In this document: in pieces, positions 7,652 to 16,241 of the stretch
How the letters are laid out: each line of letters starts with the position of its first letter
Position numbering within the stretch: position 1 is the first letter of the stretch
Source of the DNA: Lacrimispora xylanolytica
GTDB taxonomy: Bacteria; Bacillota; Clostridia; Lachnospirales; Lachnospiraceae
NCBI RefSeq assembly: GCF_026723765.1
Contig: NZ_CP113524.1
Location: 1,473,001 to 1,537,000 of the forward strand
Direction of reading: 5' to 3'
Length of the DNA: 64,000 bases
The notes under the pieces: model-generated
Told to the model about the DNA's origin: nothing
What the model saw: only the letters and a program-made list of their open reading frames with translations
Database searches by the model: none
Position numbers and translations under genes: made by a program

Positions 7652-9385
7652 ATGAAACATATACTCTTAGGAAATGAAGCGGTTGCAAGAGGTGCTTTTG
7701 AGTATGGAGTGACAGTTGCATCTGCCTATCCGGGAACACCCAGTACGGAAATTACAGAGAATATTAAAAAGTATGAATCCATTAATACAGAATGGTCTCC
7801 CAATGAAAAAGTAGCCTTAGAAGTAGGGATCGGGGCTTCCATCGCAGGAGCCAGAACCATTGTATCCATGAAGCATGTGGGACTGAATGTTGCGGCTGAT
7901 GCCCTGATGTCCATCTCTTATCCGGGTGTAAATGCCGGTCTGCTCCTTGCAGTCGCAGATGATCCAAGTCAGCACAGCTCTCAGAATGAGCAGGATACAA
8001 GATATTTTGGAATGGCGGCAAAGGTTCCCATTCTGGAGCCTTCCGACAGCCAGGAATGTAAGGATTTTGTGGGTATCGGGCTGGAAATCAGTGAGACCTT
8101 TGACACCCCGGTCATCTTAAGGTTAAATACGAGAATCTCCCATTCACAAAGCATGGTGGAGCTTCTCGATCAAGTACCCTTCCAGTTAAAGGAGTATGAT
8201 AAGAATCCCAATAAGTACATCGTGGCTCCGGCAGTAGCAAAAAAGAGACGAGTGGTAGCAGAAGAGCGGTTAAGAAAGCTGGAGGCATTTGCTGAGACCA
8301 CAGAGCTTAATACAGTGGAGTATCAGAGCAGGGACATTGGAATTATTACAAACGGCATAGCGTATCAATATTCCAAGGAGGTGCTTCCGGAAGCTTCCTA
8401 TTTAAAACTGGGCCTTTCTTATCCTCTTCCCAGAAAGAAGATTACGGAATTTATAAGGAGCTGTAAGACCGTCTATGTCATTGAAGAACTGGAACCCATA
8501 ATAGAAGAGAAGATTAAATCCTGGGGGCTTTCAGTCATTGGCAAAGACGTGATTCCTGTTATTGGAGAGTTAAATCAGGAAATCATCCGTGCCGCCGTGC
8601 TTAAGGAAAGGATTGATGGAGTGACATCAGAGCTTACAAAGGATATTCCTGTAAGACCTCCGGTTCTCTGTCCAGGCTGTCATCACAGAGGGGTGTTCTA
8701 TGTCTTAAATAAACTAAAGCTTCATGTCTCGGGAGATATCGGCTGTTATACTCTGGCGGCTTTTGCACCTTTAAGCTCTATGGATACTTCCATCTGTATG
8801 GGAGCCAGCATTGGTATGGCCTTTGGGTTTGAAAAGGCAAGAGGAAAAGAATTTTCAAAAAGAACGGTTGCGGTGATAGGAGATTCCACGTTTGTTCATT
8901 CCGGCATTACAGGTCTGATTGATGTGGTATATAACCAGGGTAATACTACGGTCATCATACTTGATAATTCCACCACTGCAATGACCGGACACCAGGATCA
9001 CCCAGGAACTGGCTGTACCATTCGGGGGGAGAAAAGTCAGGCGGTTGATTTTGTAGCTCTGGCAAAGGCCATTGGAATCAAACGGATCCAGACCGTAGAC
9101 GCCCATGATATCACGGAGCTGGAGCGAATCGTCATAGAAGAGACTCAAGCGGAAGAGCCTTCGGTAATCATAACGAAGCGTCCCTGTGTCCTCCTTAAAA
9201 ACTCCTCTTTGATCCATAAGCCTCTGAGCATCAAGGAATGCAAAGGGTGCAAGGCATGCATGAAGATTGGTTGTCCTGCCATTTCTTTTTCCCACAGCAG
9301 GGCAGAGATAAAAAAAGAGCTTTGTGTTGGATGCGAGCTTTGCACCAGAATCTGCAAATTCGATGCCATTAAAAAAGAGGCGTAA
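7652..9385 (+). CDS. iorA: Indolepyruvate:ferredoxin oxidoreductase-type alpha subunit
   Basis: The enzyme decarboxylates 2-oxo acids (aryl pyruvates in characterised cases) to acyl-CoA while reducing ferredoxin. The 577 residues include the pyrimidine domain (SAYPGTPSTEITE), the TPP-binding domain (GDIGCYTL; GDSTFVHSGITGL; LDNSTTAMTG) and two C-terminal [4Fe-4S] motifs (CKGCKAC...C and CVGCELC...C). I chose ATG 7652, where the protein starts as MKHILLGNEA like its family, rather than the in-frame upstream ATG at 7604. The beta subunit follows at 9403. Placement inside a FabH/ACP cluster suggests that it makes a starter acyl-CoA such as phenylacetyl- or indoleacetyl-CoA. Confidence 0.93.
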   Translation: MKHILLGNEAVARGAFEYGVTVASAYPGTPSTEITENIKKYESINTEWSPNEKVALEVGIGASIAGARTIVSMKHVGLNVAADALMSISYPGVNAGLLLAVADDPSQHSSQNEQDTRYFGMAAKVPILEPSDSQECKDFVGIGLEISETFDTPVILRLNTRISHSQSMVELLDQVPFQLKEYDKNPNKYIVAPAVAKKRRVVAEERLRKLEAFAETTELNTVEYQSRDIGIITNGIAYQYSKEVLPEASYLKLGLSYPLPRKKITEFIRSCKTVYVIEELEPIIEEKIKSWGLSVIGKDVIPVIGELNQEIIRAAVLKERIDGVTSELTKDIPVRPPVLCPGCHHRGVFYVLNKLKLHVSGDIGCYTLAAFAPLSSMDTSICMGASIGMAFGFEKARGKEFSKRTVAVIGDSTFVHSGITGLIDVVYNQGNTTVIILDNSTTAMTGHQDHPGTGCTIRGEKSQAVDFVALAKAIGIKRIQTVDAHDITELERIVIEETQAEEPSVIITKRPCVLLKNSSLIHKPLSIKECKGCKACMKIGCPAISFSHSRAEIKKELCVGCELCTRICKFDAIKKEA

Positions 9386-9402
9386 GATGAGGGGGATTTG
9401 AG

Positions 9403-10005
9403 ATGAATATATTGTTATCAGCAGTTGGAGGTCAGGGAGCTGTGCTGGCCAGCAGAATTCTTGGTAAGATGGCTCAAAACAGCGGACTGGATGTGAAAGT
9501 CTCTGAAGTGCACGGCATGTCTCAAAGAGGCGGAAGTGTAGTTACATATGTGAGGTTTGGTGAAAAGATTCATTCTCCCATTATAGAGAAAGGAACTGCA
9601 GATATCATTCTTGCCTTTGAGATGCTGGAAGGCGCCAGATATGTGGAATGGCTAAAGCCGGGCGGAACCTTAATTACAAGCAGCCAACGGATTGACCCTA
9701 TGCCTGTAATCACCGGCGCAGCGGAGTATCCAGAGGATTTGGAGGAGCGGTTTCAAGCCTTACCAATCCATTATAAGATCATTGATGCCCTTACCTATGC
9801 AAAAGAAGCCGGAAATCAAAAGACGGTTAACGTGGTCCTCATCGGGGCATTGGCAGCTATTACTAGCATAGAGGAAGAAAAATGGCGTACAGCCATAAAG
9901 GAAGCAGTAAAGGAAAAATTGGTGGACATCAATTTAAAAGCCTTTGAACTCGGATATGAAAACAGTAAATCTATGAAAACGAATAGGAAGAATCATGAGA
10001 TATAG
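9403..10005 (+). CDS. iorB: Indolepyruvate:ferredoxin oxidoreductase-type beta subunit
   Basis: A 200-aa gamma/beta-type subunit with the pyruvate-ferredoxin oxidoreductase gamma signature. It shows the N-terminal GGQGAVLASRILG, the EVHGMSQRGGSV segment that contacts CoA, and FEMLEGARYVEWLKPGG. It completes the IorAB heterodimer with the gene 18 bases upstream, and together they carry all elements for 2-oxo acid oxidation to acyl-CoA. It overlaps the next gene by 11 bases. Confidence 0.92.
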   Translation: MNILLSAVGGQGAVLASRILGKMAQNSGLDVKVSEVHGMSQRGGSVVTYVRFGEKIHSPIIEKGTADIILAFEMLEGARYVEWLKPGGTLITSSQRIDPMPVITGAAEYPEDLEERFQALPIHYKIIDALTYAKEAGNQKTVNVVLIGALAAITSIEEEKWRTAIKEAVKEKLVDINLKAFELGYENSKSMKTNRKNHEI

Positions 10006-10855
10006 AAAGTCGATCAGTTTCTTAACCATATTAATTGTTATACTGGCTGGAATTGCCGCTGCCTCAGGCGTTTTCTTACGGGGTGGAGGAAAAGAGATAC
10101 CCTTACGTTCCATCCATCAAGATCTGGTGATGGCGTATGGACAGGGACTTTATAAGAATGAGTCTGTATCCATGGCATTGCAGGCAAGAGCTCAGGATTT
10201 GATAACCCTTGTTTTAGGAGTTCCCACACTACTGTGGTCGGTCCTTCTTGCAGGAAAAGGTTCTCTAAAAGGCAGATTTCTTCTGCTTGGGCTTTTAGGA
10301 TACCTTCTCTATACGTATACGACTTACTCCTTTGGAGCCATGTATAATGGACTGTTTTTAGTCTATGTGGCATTGTTGTCGGCCTGCTTTTTCGCTTTTA
10401 TACTGACGTTTTTGTCTTTATGGGAAGAAGATATACAGTCCAGATTAGACAAAGGATTTCCTGAAAAGTTTGTAGGAATTATCCTCATTATAACGGCAGC
10501 ATTGGCTTGCATGATGTGGTTAAAACGGATTTGTGTTCCCCTGGTCAAACAGGAAGTTCCAGGTGAACTGGAGCATTACACCACACTGGTGATTCAGGCT
10601 TTAGACCTGGCCATCCTCCTTCCCACAGGAATACTGGCAGGCATTTTACTTATGAAGAAAAATAAGTTTGGCTACCTCTTAGCACCGGTTATGGTGATTA
10701 AGCAGATGGTACTTGTCATCGTGATCATTGCCATGTTCATCAATCAGTCAATCAATGGAGTTGCGACAGATATATCTGAACTCGTTGGTTTTCTGGTGAT
10801 TGCGGTTATTCTAAGCAGCTGCCTTTACTTATTTCTAAAAAATATTAAAGAATGA
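9995..10855 (+). CDS. Unrecognised polytopic membrane protein
   Basis: 286 aa with about eight hydrophobic segments: near residues 8-26, 70-85, 95-112, 118-145, 157-175, 200-222, 228-248 and 258-282. I recognise no family motif. A short soluble loop after the first segment carries RGGGKEIPLRSIHQD. Starting inside iorB and ending 22 bases before ACP2, it belongs to the cluster. It is the only multi-pass membrane protein among the biosynthetic genes, so product export, membrane anchoring of the assembly line, or a membrane-embedded modification are all possible. None is supported by a motif. Confidence 0.75.
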   Translation: MRYRKSISFLTILIVILAGIAAASGVFLRGGGKEIPLRSIHQDLVMAYGQGLYKNESVSMALQARAQDLITLVLGVPTLLWSVLLAGKGSLKGRFLLLGLLGYLLYTYTTYSFGAMYNGLFLVYVALLSACFFAFILTFLSLWEEDIQSRLDKGFPEKFVGIILIITAALACMMWLKRICVPLVKQEVPGELEHYTTLVIQALDLAILLPTGILAGILLMKKNKFGYLLAPVMVIKQMVLVIVIIAMFINQSINGVATDISELVGFLVIAVILSSCLYLFLKNIKE

Positions 10856-10877
10856 GAAAGAACAAAGGAGATATCAT

Positions 10878-11180
10878 ATGAGACAATTAAATGAAGAAAC
10901 AAAAAAAGAAATTAAGGACATGGTGTACTCATTTTTAGCTGATGAGTGTGAGGTTTCCATCAGTGAGCTGAAAGAGGACCTATCTGTCATTGATGATTTA
11001 GATGGTGATTCCCTGATGTTTGTAGAGATGATCGAGCAGTTAAAGAAGAAATACAGTTTAAACATCCAGATGCAGAACATTGGGAAATATTTGCTTAAGA
11101 ATCCGGCAAACACCATCAAAGAGGTGGTTGAGACAGCCTATCTGGTTTATGAAAAGGAAAATGATATCGTAGAGGTATGA
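10878..11180 (+). CDS. Acyl carrier protein (ACP) 2
   Basis: A 100-aa carrier protein with the phosphopantetheine serine S45 in DLDGDSLMFVEM. It is longer than ACP1 and has an extended C-terminal helix (TIKEVVETAYLVYEKEN). The start has a proper AAAGGAG site. The stop overlaps the start of the enoyl-CoA hydratase gene by four bases (ATGA), suggesting coupled synthesis. Two separate ACPs may serve two stages, for example starter loading and beta-carbon processing. Confidence 0.88.
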   Translation: MRQLNEETKKEIKDMVYSFLADECEVSISELKEDLSVIDDLDGDSLMFVEMIEQLKKKYSLNIQMQNIGKYLLKNPANTIKEVVETAYLVYEKENDIVEV

Positions 11181-11923
11181 TAAACATGAACAGAGTATCG
11201 TCGCCCATGGTGGAATATGATACGGTGGGAGAAAACATCGGAGTGTTGAGACTTCATAACGGAAGAGATAATCTGGTGGATCATGCCGTTTTTCTGGATC
11301 TTACAGAGCTTAAACAGTGGCTCCAGCGAAATTCCTTTCAGGGACTGATTATAACAGGGAACGGAAGGAATTTCAGCAAGGGTGCCAATGTGGAGCGGAT
11401 CAAAGGGTATAAGCACTGCCCGGAAATACTGGAAGAGGAACTGAATGAAGGAAAGAAAATCTTATCCTACATAGAAGAACTGCCTCTTATCACAGTGGCA
11501 GCCATTGAAGGTGCCTGCTTTGGTGCCGGTCTTGAAATTGCTCTTAGCTGCAATTACCGCCTGGCGTCTGAATCCGCTTTATTTTCTTTTCCAGAGGTCA
11601 CTCTGGGCTTGTTACCTGGGTTTGGCGGAACGATCAGACTTCCGAAGCTAATCGGGCAAAGGGCAGCAAAAAAGCTGATTTTATCCGGAGATATGATTCA
11701 CGCTCAGGAGGCACTGCGCCTGGGGCTGGTGGATGAGACCACGGGAAAGAAAGAAGCGTTTTTTAAAGCAGTGGAACTGGTGGAAGGACTGGCAAAACGC
11801 TGTTCGGCCAGACAAATGGAATGCTTTGATCACATAATGGATCAGCCGGGGTCTGATTACTGGCCCGTGTACGAGAAAGAAAGCAGATACTTTGGCGAAC
11901 TTATAAGGGCCATGGATATCTGA
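11177..11923 (+). CDS. Enoyl-CoA hydratase/isomerase family protein 1 (crotonase fold)
   Basis: The 248-aa crotonase-fold protein shows the oxyanion-hole segments GRNFSKGANV and EGACFGAGLEIALSC, then FPEVTLGLLPGFGGT. The first catalytic Glu of hydratases (in FPE) is present. The position of the second (LAMEM in rat hydratase) appears as AAKKL, so a Lys replaces it by my alignment. This pattern is common in crotonases acting as decarboxylases or isomerases rather than hydratases. The gene overlaps ACP2 by four bases. With the crotonases at 12370 and 12987 it could process the beta-carbon of ACP- or CoA-bound chains. Confidence 0.87.
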   Translation: MINMNRVSSPMVEYDTVGENIGVLRLHNGRDNLVDHAVFLDLTELKQWLQRNSFQGLIITGNGRNFSKGANVERIKGYKHCPEILEEELNEGKKILSYIEELPLITVAAIEGACFGAGLEIALSCNYRLASESALFSFPEVTLGLLPGFGGTIRLPKLIGQRAAKKLILSGDMIHAQEALRLGLVDETTGKKEAFFKAVELVEGLAKRCSARQMECFDHIMDQPGSDYWPVYEKESRYFGELIRAMDI

Positions 11924-11939
11924 CTGGACAGGAGATGAT

Positions 11940-12365
11940 ATTATTTTAACCAATCAGTGTTGGTTTGAAGTTCAGGGGCATGAGCTGGATTCTTTCAAAC
12001 ATGTAAATAATTCTGTTTATTTAAATTATTTAGAGACCGTGCGCTGGAATTTCTTTCGGGAGTTTTCCATGATGGAGGACTTAGAACGGGAGAAGCTATA
12101 TCCGGTTGTCATAGAGGTAAATGTCAAATATATCAAAGAATTGCGGCTGTTTGACCGGTTTGTGATAAACAGCCGTTACTGGATAGAAAGCAATTATATT
12201 GTATCCGACCATAAAGCGGTATGTGAGGGTCAGAAAACCACCATGATGAAAGCAAAGGTAAAAATGCTTCTTGTGTCAGAGGATCGGATTGTATATGATA
12301 TACCTCCCCATATCAGAGAGGTGTTTTCAGCCGAAGAACCAGTCATAGCCCACAAGGGGGAATGA
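11940..12365 (+). CDS. Acyl-CoA/ACP thioesterase, hotdog fold, with non-canonical start
   Basis: The hotdog motif FKHVNNSVYLNYLETVRW around 11994-12047 is the HVNN signature of 4-hydroxybenzoyl-CoA/FatB-like thioesterases, so hydrolysis of an acyl thioester is expected. The first ATG/GTG/TTG codon in this frame is GTG 12039, which lies after the catalytic motif and would remove a third of the fold. Upstream the frame is open to 11907 and holds the missing first strand (NQCWFEVQG). AGGAG at 11930-11934 sits five or eight bases before ATT codons at 11940 and 11943, so an ATT start giving ~141 aa is likely. Alternatively one T has been lost from the T-run at 11944-11947: adding it would join ATG 11935 to the frame. 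The exact start is therefore uncertain. Confidence 0.75.
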   Translation: MILTNQCWFEVQGHELDSFKHVNNSVYLNYLETVRWNFFREFSMMEDLEREKLYPVVIEVNVKYIKELRLFDRFVINSRYWIESNYIVSDHKAVCEGQKTTMMKAKVKMLLVSEDRIVYDIPPHIREVFSAEEPVIAHKGE

Positions 12366-12369
12366 TTTG

Positions 12370-12987
12370 ATGGATAACCATATGTTAATCTGCCAGATCA
12401 GGAACAAAAGGGATCTGGAACCATTTGTAAGCGGAGTGATTGAGACAGGAGAGCATAACATCATTATCCTGCACTTAAAAGAGGACTGCTTCAGTGACAT
12501 ATCGGGCAGTGATTTTCTAGAGATAAAAAAGGTTCTTTTTGATCCTTATATCATATCTGTTTTAGTCATTGATTGTGAGTTTTCCATGAGTCTTTGCGAA
12601 AAGCTGTATGTATTTGATTTGTGCTTTCTCTGTGAAAAGGGAGCTATGCGGTATGATCCAAAGCATTTGAGAGGTGTTCATTTTTTAAAGCTTCTATTCG
12701 CTCCCAAAGCTTCATTTGGTAAAGAAGCCCGGATTATGAATTGTGAAGAACTTATCAATCATGGATTTGCCAATACAATACTAAGGAACGAAAGCTTCTA
12801 TAAAGAATTGGAAACAGAAATGTTAAACCTGACTCTGGAGCGGACGAAAGAGCAGCTTCATGGAATTAAAAGCTGTATGAATGCCTACAAAGATTGCTGC
12901 CTGTCAGGAACCATATTAACCACCGATCCTGAGACTGGTTATTTTTGTAAACTGGCACTTATAAAAACTGAGGAAGATACAAAGTGA
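12370..12987 (+). CDS. Degenerate crotonase-fold protein (enoyl-CoA hydratase paralogue)
   Basis: 205 aa. I do not see the oxyanion-hole glycines or catalytic glutamates of enoyl-CoA hydratases. The second half (FLKLLFAPKASFG, then NCEELINHGFANTIL, then a long helix with LERTKEQLHGIKSCMNAY) nevertheless follows the C-terminal crotonase pattern of a GLV-D turn and trailing helices. It lies between a thioesterase and an intact crotonase. The most likely reading is a catalytically dead crotonase that pairs with a neighbour, or one that lost activity. The family call is tentative. ATG 12370 is chosen over the adjoining TTG 12367. Confidence 0.5.
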   Translation: MDNHMLICQIRNKRDLEPFVSGVIETGEHNIIILHLKEDCFSDISGSDFLEIKKVLFDPYIISVLVIDCEFSMSLCEKLYVFDLCFLCEKGAMRYDPKHLRGVHFLKLLFAPKASFGKEARIMNCEELINHGFANTILRNESFYKELETEMLNLTLERTKEQLHGIKSCMNAYKDCCLSGTILTTDPETGYFCKLALIKTEEDTK

Positions 12988-13691
12988 TGAGACATAAATT
13001 TGAGACGATTATTTACGAAGAATCGGAAGGAATTGCATATATCTGCATTAATATGCCTCCAGCCAATAAAATGCAGTCCCAGTTTCTGATAGAGATTTCA
13101 AAGGTCATAGAGGAATATGCTCTGACCACAAGTGCATCTGGAATCATAATATATGGAAGCGGAAGGCATTTTAGCTCTGGGGCAGATGTGGGAGAGCTGT
13201 TAGATTTTATCAGCTCTCATACCACAGTGGAAGATGAAGTGGTAACTCATTATCCAAAATGGTATGTGGATTGTAAAGAAAGCTTTAAAAAGCTGTTTCA
13301 TATGGAGATTCCTGTGGTAAGTGCTATAGGAGGTTTCTGCATTGGATCTGGATTTGAGCTGGCGTTATCTTCCCATATAAGAATTTGTGAGTCAGGTGCC
13401 AGGCTTGGATTGCCGGAATCAACCTTTGGACTTCTTCCTGGGGTAAACGGAACTTTAAGGCTTTCGGAAGAAGCAGGTTTTTTTCATGCCTATGAAATGA
13501 TTGTAAAGGGAAGTCTCATTGATTCCCAGGAAGCGGACAAGCTGGGAATGGTCGATCTTCTGGTACCGAGAAAAAGCTCGTTAGATTATGCAAGAAAGCT
13601 CATTGCTTTTATCAAGGAACATCGATGTGATTATAATTTTGCCAATCGGTTTCGTTTCTTGGATGGGTTTAAAGAATACTATTTTACTTAG
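12987..13691 (+). CDS. Enoyl-CoA hydratase/isomerase family protein 3 (crotonase fold)
   Basis: 234 aa with a complete crotonase pattern: GRHFSSGADV and GGFCIGSGFELALSS for the oxyanion hole, then LPESTFGLLPGVNGT and HAYEMIVKG. Both glutamates aligned with the hydratase pair (in PES and YEM) are present, so true hydration/dehydration is plausible. A GTG at 12984 directly precedes ATG 12987 and either may be used; the previous stop overlaps. It probably dehydrates the 3-hydroxyacyl intermediate made by the dehydrogenase at 16242. Confidence 0.88.
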   Translation: MRHKFETIIYEESEGIAYICINMPPANKMQSQFLIEISKVIEEYALTTSASGIIIYGSGRHFSSGADVGELLDFISSHTTVEDEVVTHYPKWYVDCKESFKKLFHMEIPVVSAIGGFCIGSGFELALSSHIRICESGARLGLPESTFGLLPGVNGTLRLSEEAGFFHAYEMIVKGSLIDSQEADKLGMVDLLVPRKSSLDYARKLIAFIKEHRCDYNFANRFRFLDGFKEYYFT

Positions 13692-13708
13692 AGAGGGGAG
13701 TCCATCCG

Positions 13709-14821
13709 ATGGCTATCAATGTAAAATTATCCGGCGCAGGTACATACCTTCCGGGAAATCCCATTGATTTTGACCAAATCAATGATTATCTGGGAGAATT
13801 TAAGGAGGCGCCTAAAAAGATTAAAAACTGGGCAGGAAGAGTCCAGCCTATTATTAAAGAAATGCTTGGGATCAATCACTGCTACTATGCCTTTGACAAT
13901 GAGACAAGGACATTTACCGACGACAACTTAACAATGTCTGTCAAAGCAGCTAAAAAGGCCATGGAGGAAGCTGGTGTTTTGGCAAAGGATATTGATCTCT
14001 TAATATACGGTGGTGCTTATTCCCACCAGATTCCGCCCATTACAACAAGAATACAGGAAGAACTGGGGATTGATATGTGCGGAGAAATTCACATTCATTC
14101 CAACTGTACCTCCATCTACAAAGCAATTAAGCTGGCCCACGTCATGCTGGCCTCAGGGGAATATAAAAATGCTCTTGTGATCTCCTCCAGTGTAGCAAGT
14201 TCCTGCTTTATTCCGGAATTTTATAATCAGACCCTGATTACCAAAGAAGACATCTTCCTGCGCTGGTATCTTTGTGATGGGGCAGGCGCCATGGTATTTA
14301 CAGCGGCAAAGGATGAAAAGGAAGGGCTTTATCTGGAAGATACCTATTTTGAATCCACGGGAAGTAAGAAGCTCTCAGCCATGGGAAACAGCTATCCCTA
14401 TCACTGGACCAATCCAAGGGAGGATTATGAGAACGGCTACCATCATATCCGTCAGATTTATTTAAATGAAATGAGGGATTATGCCATGGAAGAAAATGGG
14501 AAATCCATCTTCTACAATGCTCTGGTTCGTATGTTAAATGAAAAAAACATTGATTTAAAAGACTTAAAGCATTTTGTGGTAAATATGCCTTCAAAGTTTG
14601 TGAGAGAGCTGATTATCGAAGAATGTTTGGGCCTCGGGATCCGCAAAGACCAGTTTTACAGTGCCATCGAAGATGTTGGATATGCAGGACCTCCCGCTGC
14701 TCTAATTTCCATTGACAATCTGTTAAAGGAAGAAACCTATGAGAGCGGGGATCTTATTTTCAGCTTTGTCATGGAGGTAAGTAAATTCATGCAGGCAGGT
14801 TTTACACTAAGAAAAATATAA
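13709..14821 (+). CDS. KASIII-like thiolase-fold protein with altered catalytic residues
   Basis: A 370-aa member of the KASIII/HMG-CoA synthase fold. The nucleophile is kept (C133 in HSNCTSIYKAI). The usual HQAN stretch reads NMPS, so N292 stands where the KASIII His should be. The GNTS stretch reads GYAGPP, so Y325 replaces the catalytic Asn. It is therefore not a normal condensing enzyme. Acyl transfer to a non-ACP acceptor (as with CerJ/ChlB3-type proteins) or an HMG-synthase-like aldol step are possible. The alignment was made by eye. It sits next to crotonases, as HMG-synthase-like enzymes do in beta-branching cassettes, but similarity to true HMG synthases is not obvious. Confidence 0.78.
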   Translation: MAINVKLSGAGTYLPGNPIDFDQINDYLGEFKEAPKKIKNWAGRVQPIIKEMLGINHCYYAFDNETRTFTDDNLTMSVKAAKKAMEEAGVLAKDIDLLIYGGAYSHQIPPITTRIQEELGIDMCGEIHIHSNCTSIYKAIKLAHVMLASGEYKNALVISSSVASSCFIPEFYNQTLITKEDIFLRWYLCDGAGAMVFTAAKDEKEGLYLEDTYFESTGSKKLSAMGNSYPYHWTNPREDYENGYHHIRQIYLNEMRDYAMEENGKSIFYNALVRMLNEKNIDLKDLKHFVVNMPSKFVRELIIEECLGLGIRKDQFYSAIEDVGYAGPPAALISIDNLLKEETYESGDLIFSFVMEVSKFMQAGFTLRKI

Positions 14822-14836
14822 AGTGAGGAACAAGGA

Positions 14837-16234
14837 ATGAAAATACTATTGGTAAATCCTCCCATTCCCAGAGTTTTCCGCATGTTTGATTTTGCTGATG
14901 ACGCCGTAAGAAAATCTTTTGGGAGAAGAGTCATGGTGGGACCGCCTCTTGCTTTAAATGAGCTGGCGAGCATGGTACCTGACGATGAAGTGGTGATTCT
15001 GGATCAAAAAACAGAAGAAGATAATATTCCGGGATATGATTTTGCCCAGGTGTATGCAGAAGAATTAAAACGGTTTTCCCCTGATTTCGTGGGAGTTACC
15101 TGCATTACTGCCCAGTATAATTCCGTACTGAAAATCTTAAATATCACAAAGGAGTATGACAAGAGCATCTTAACCATGGTAGGTGGCATACACCCAACCC
15201 TCTGCCCAGATTCCTTTGCAGGCTCCAAGGCCGATCTTGTTACCGTTGGAATTGGAAAATACAGCTTTAAAAAGATGATAGAGATGTTTAAGGCAGATGG
15301 CTGGCTGGCCGATTTCAGTAGAATTCCAGGACTTGGGCTTAATAAAGGGACCAGCCTTTTCTATACCCAGTCCATTTGCAGTCTTAGCACCGAGGATATT
15401 AAGGAGCAGCATATTCTGGATACAGTTATGCCGAACCGGAAGCTGACAGATAAATATAATTATACCATTCGTCAGATGGGGAAGAAGATTCACTATATCA
15501 GCACTTCCCAGGGCTGCACCCACAAATGTAACTTTTGCAGCATATGGCAGACCACAGGCGGACGGTATTTTCATAAAGATGTGGAATGCATTATCCGGGA
15601 ATTAAAGACAATGGATGAATATCCTATTATCCGTTTCTGCGATGCCAATACCTTCGGTGATATTAAAAAAGCCAGACTTTTATTTACCAGAATTATCGAG
15701 GAAGGATTAAACCATCATTATTATCTGGCAGATGTGCGGACGGATACAGTCATCAGGCATCCGGATATTATTGAGCTTGCCGTTAAAGCAGGACTTCGAA
15801 TCACAATCTGTGGATTAGAAGCCACCAGCAATGAAGAACTGGAAGCTTATAATAAGCAAAACACCATCGAGAACATTTCCGGTGCCTTAAAGTTCTTAAA
15901 CAGCCTTGGTATCTTAGTCAACGGCAACTACATAGTAAGACCGGAATACGTGGAATCAGACTTTGACCGGGTGGCACAGTTTGTAAGCGACAATCCCATC
16001 TATCATGCCGGATTTACGGTGCTGACTCCATTTCCTGGAACAGACCTTTATGAGACTATGAAAAAGGACATTATAAACCACAACCTGGATTACTACAATT
16101 TAACCAATGCAGTCGTGGAGACCGTGCTGCCGGAAGCGAAATTTTATGAGCAGGTTGGAAAATTATATAAAACCAGTAAAGTTGCGGGAGACGAATATCG
16201 CCTGAAATATGGAAGTGACCTGCTGGTAGAATAG
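14837..16234 (+). CDS. Cobalamin-binding-type radical SAM enzyme
   Basis: The 465-aa protein opens with LLVNPPIPRVF and a Rossmann-like B12-binding-type domain (residues ~1-160; VGGIHPTLCPDSF), followed by a radical SAM core whose cluster ligands are C227-x3-C231-x2-C234 (CTHKCNFC). Relatives catalyse methylation, ring formation or C-C bond changes at unreactive carbons. The domain lacks the clear DxHxxG motif, so cobalamin may be bound base-off without a His, or not at all. It lies between the KASIII-like and dehydrogenase genes with gaps of about ten bases. This enzyme is a candidate for the most unusual chemistry of the product. Confidence 0.88.
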   Translation: MKILLVNPPIPRVFRMFDFADDAVRKSFGRRVMVGPPLALNELASMVPDDEVVILDQKTEEDNIPGYDFAQVYAEELKRFSPDFVGVTCITAQYNSVLKILNITKEYDKSILTMVGGIHPTLCPDSFAGSKADLVTVGIGKYSFKKMIEMFKADGWLADFSRIPGLGLNKGTSLFYTQSICSLSTEDIKEQHILDTVMPNRKLTDKYNYTIRQMGKKIHYISTSQGCTHKCNFCSIWQTTGGRYFHKDVECIIRELKTMDEYPIIRFCDANTFGDIKKARLLFTRIIEEGLNHHYYLADVRTDTVIRHPDIIELAVKAGLRITICGLEATSNEELEAYNKQNTIENISGALKFLNSLGILVNGNYIVRPEYVESDFDRVAQFVSDNPIYHAGFTVLTPFPGTDLYETMKKDIINHNLDYYNLTNAVVETVLPEAKFYEQVGKLYKTSKVAGDEYRLKYGSDLLVE

Positions 16235-16241
16235 GATAAGA

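Noticed and set aside
12039-12365. Thioesterase starting at GTG 12039
   Set aside because: This start removes the HVNN motif and the first strand, so it cannot be the full hotdog fold.
12370-14821. Complete trans-AT type beta-branching (HCS) cassette
   Set aside because: ACP, crotonases and a thiolase-fold enzyme are present, but the thiolase-fold enzyme is not a clear HMG synthase and no modular PKS exists here.
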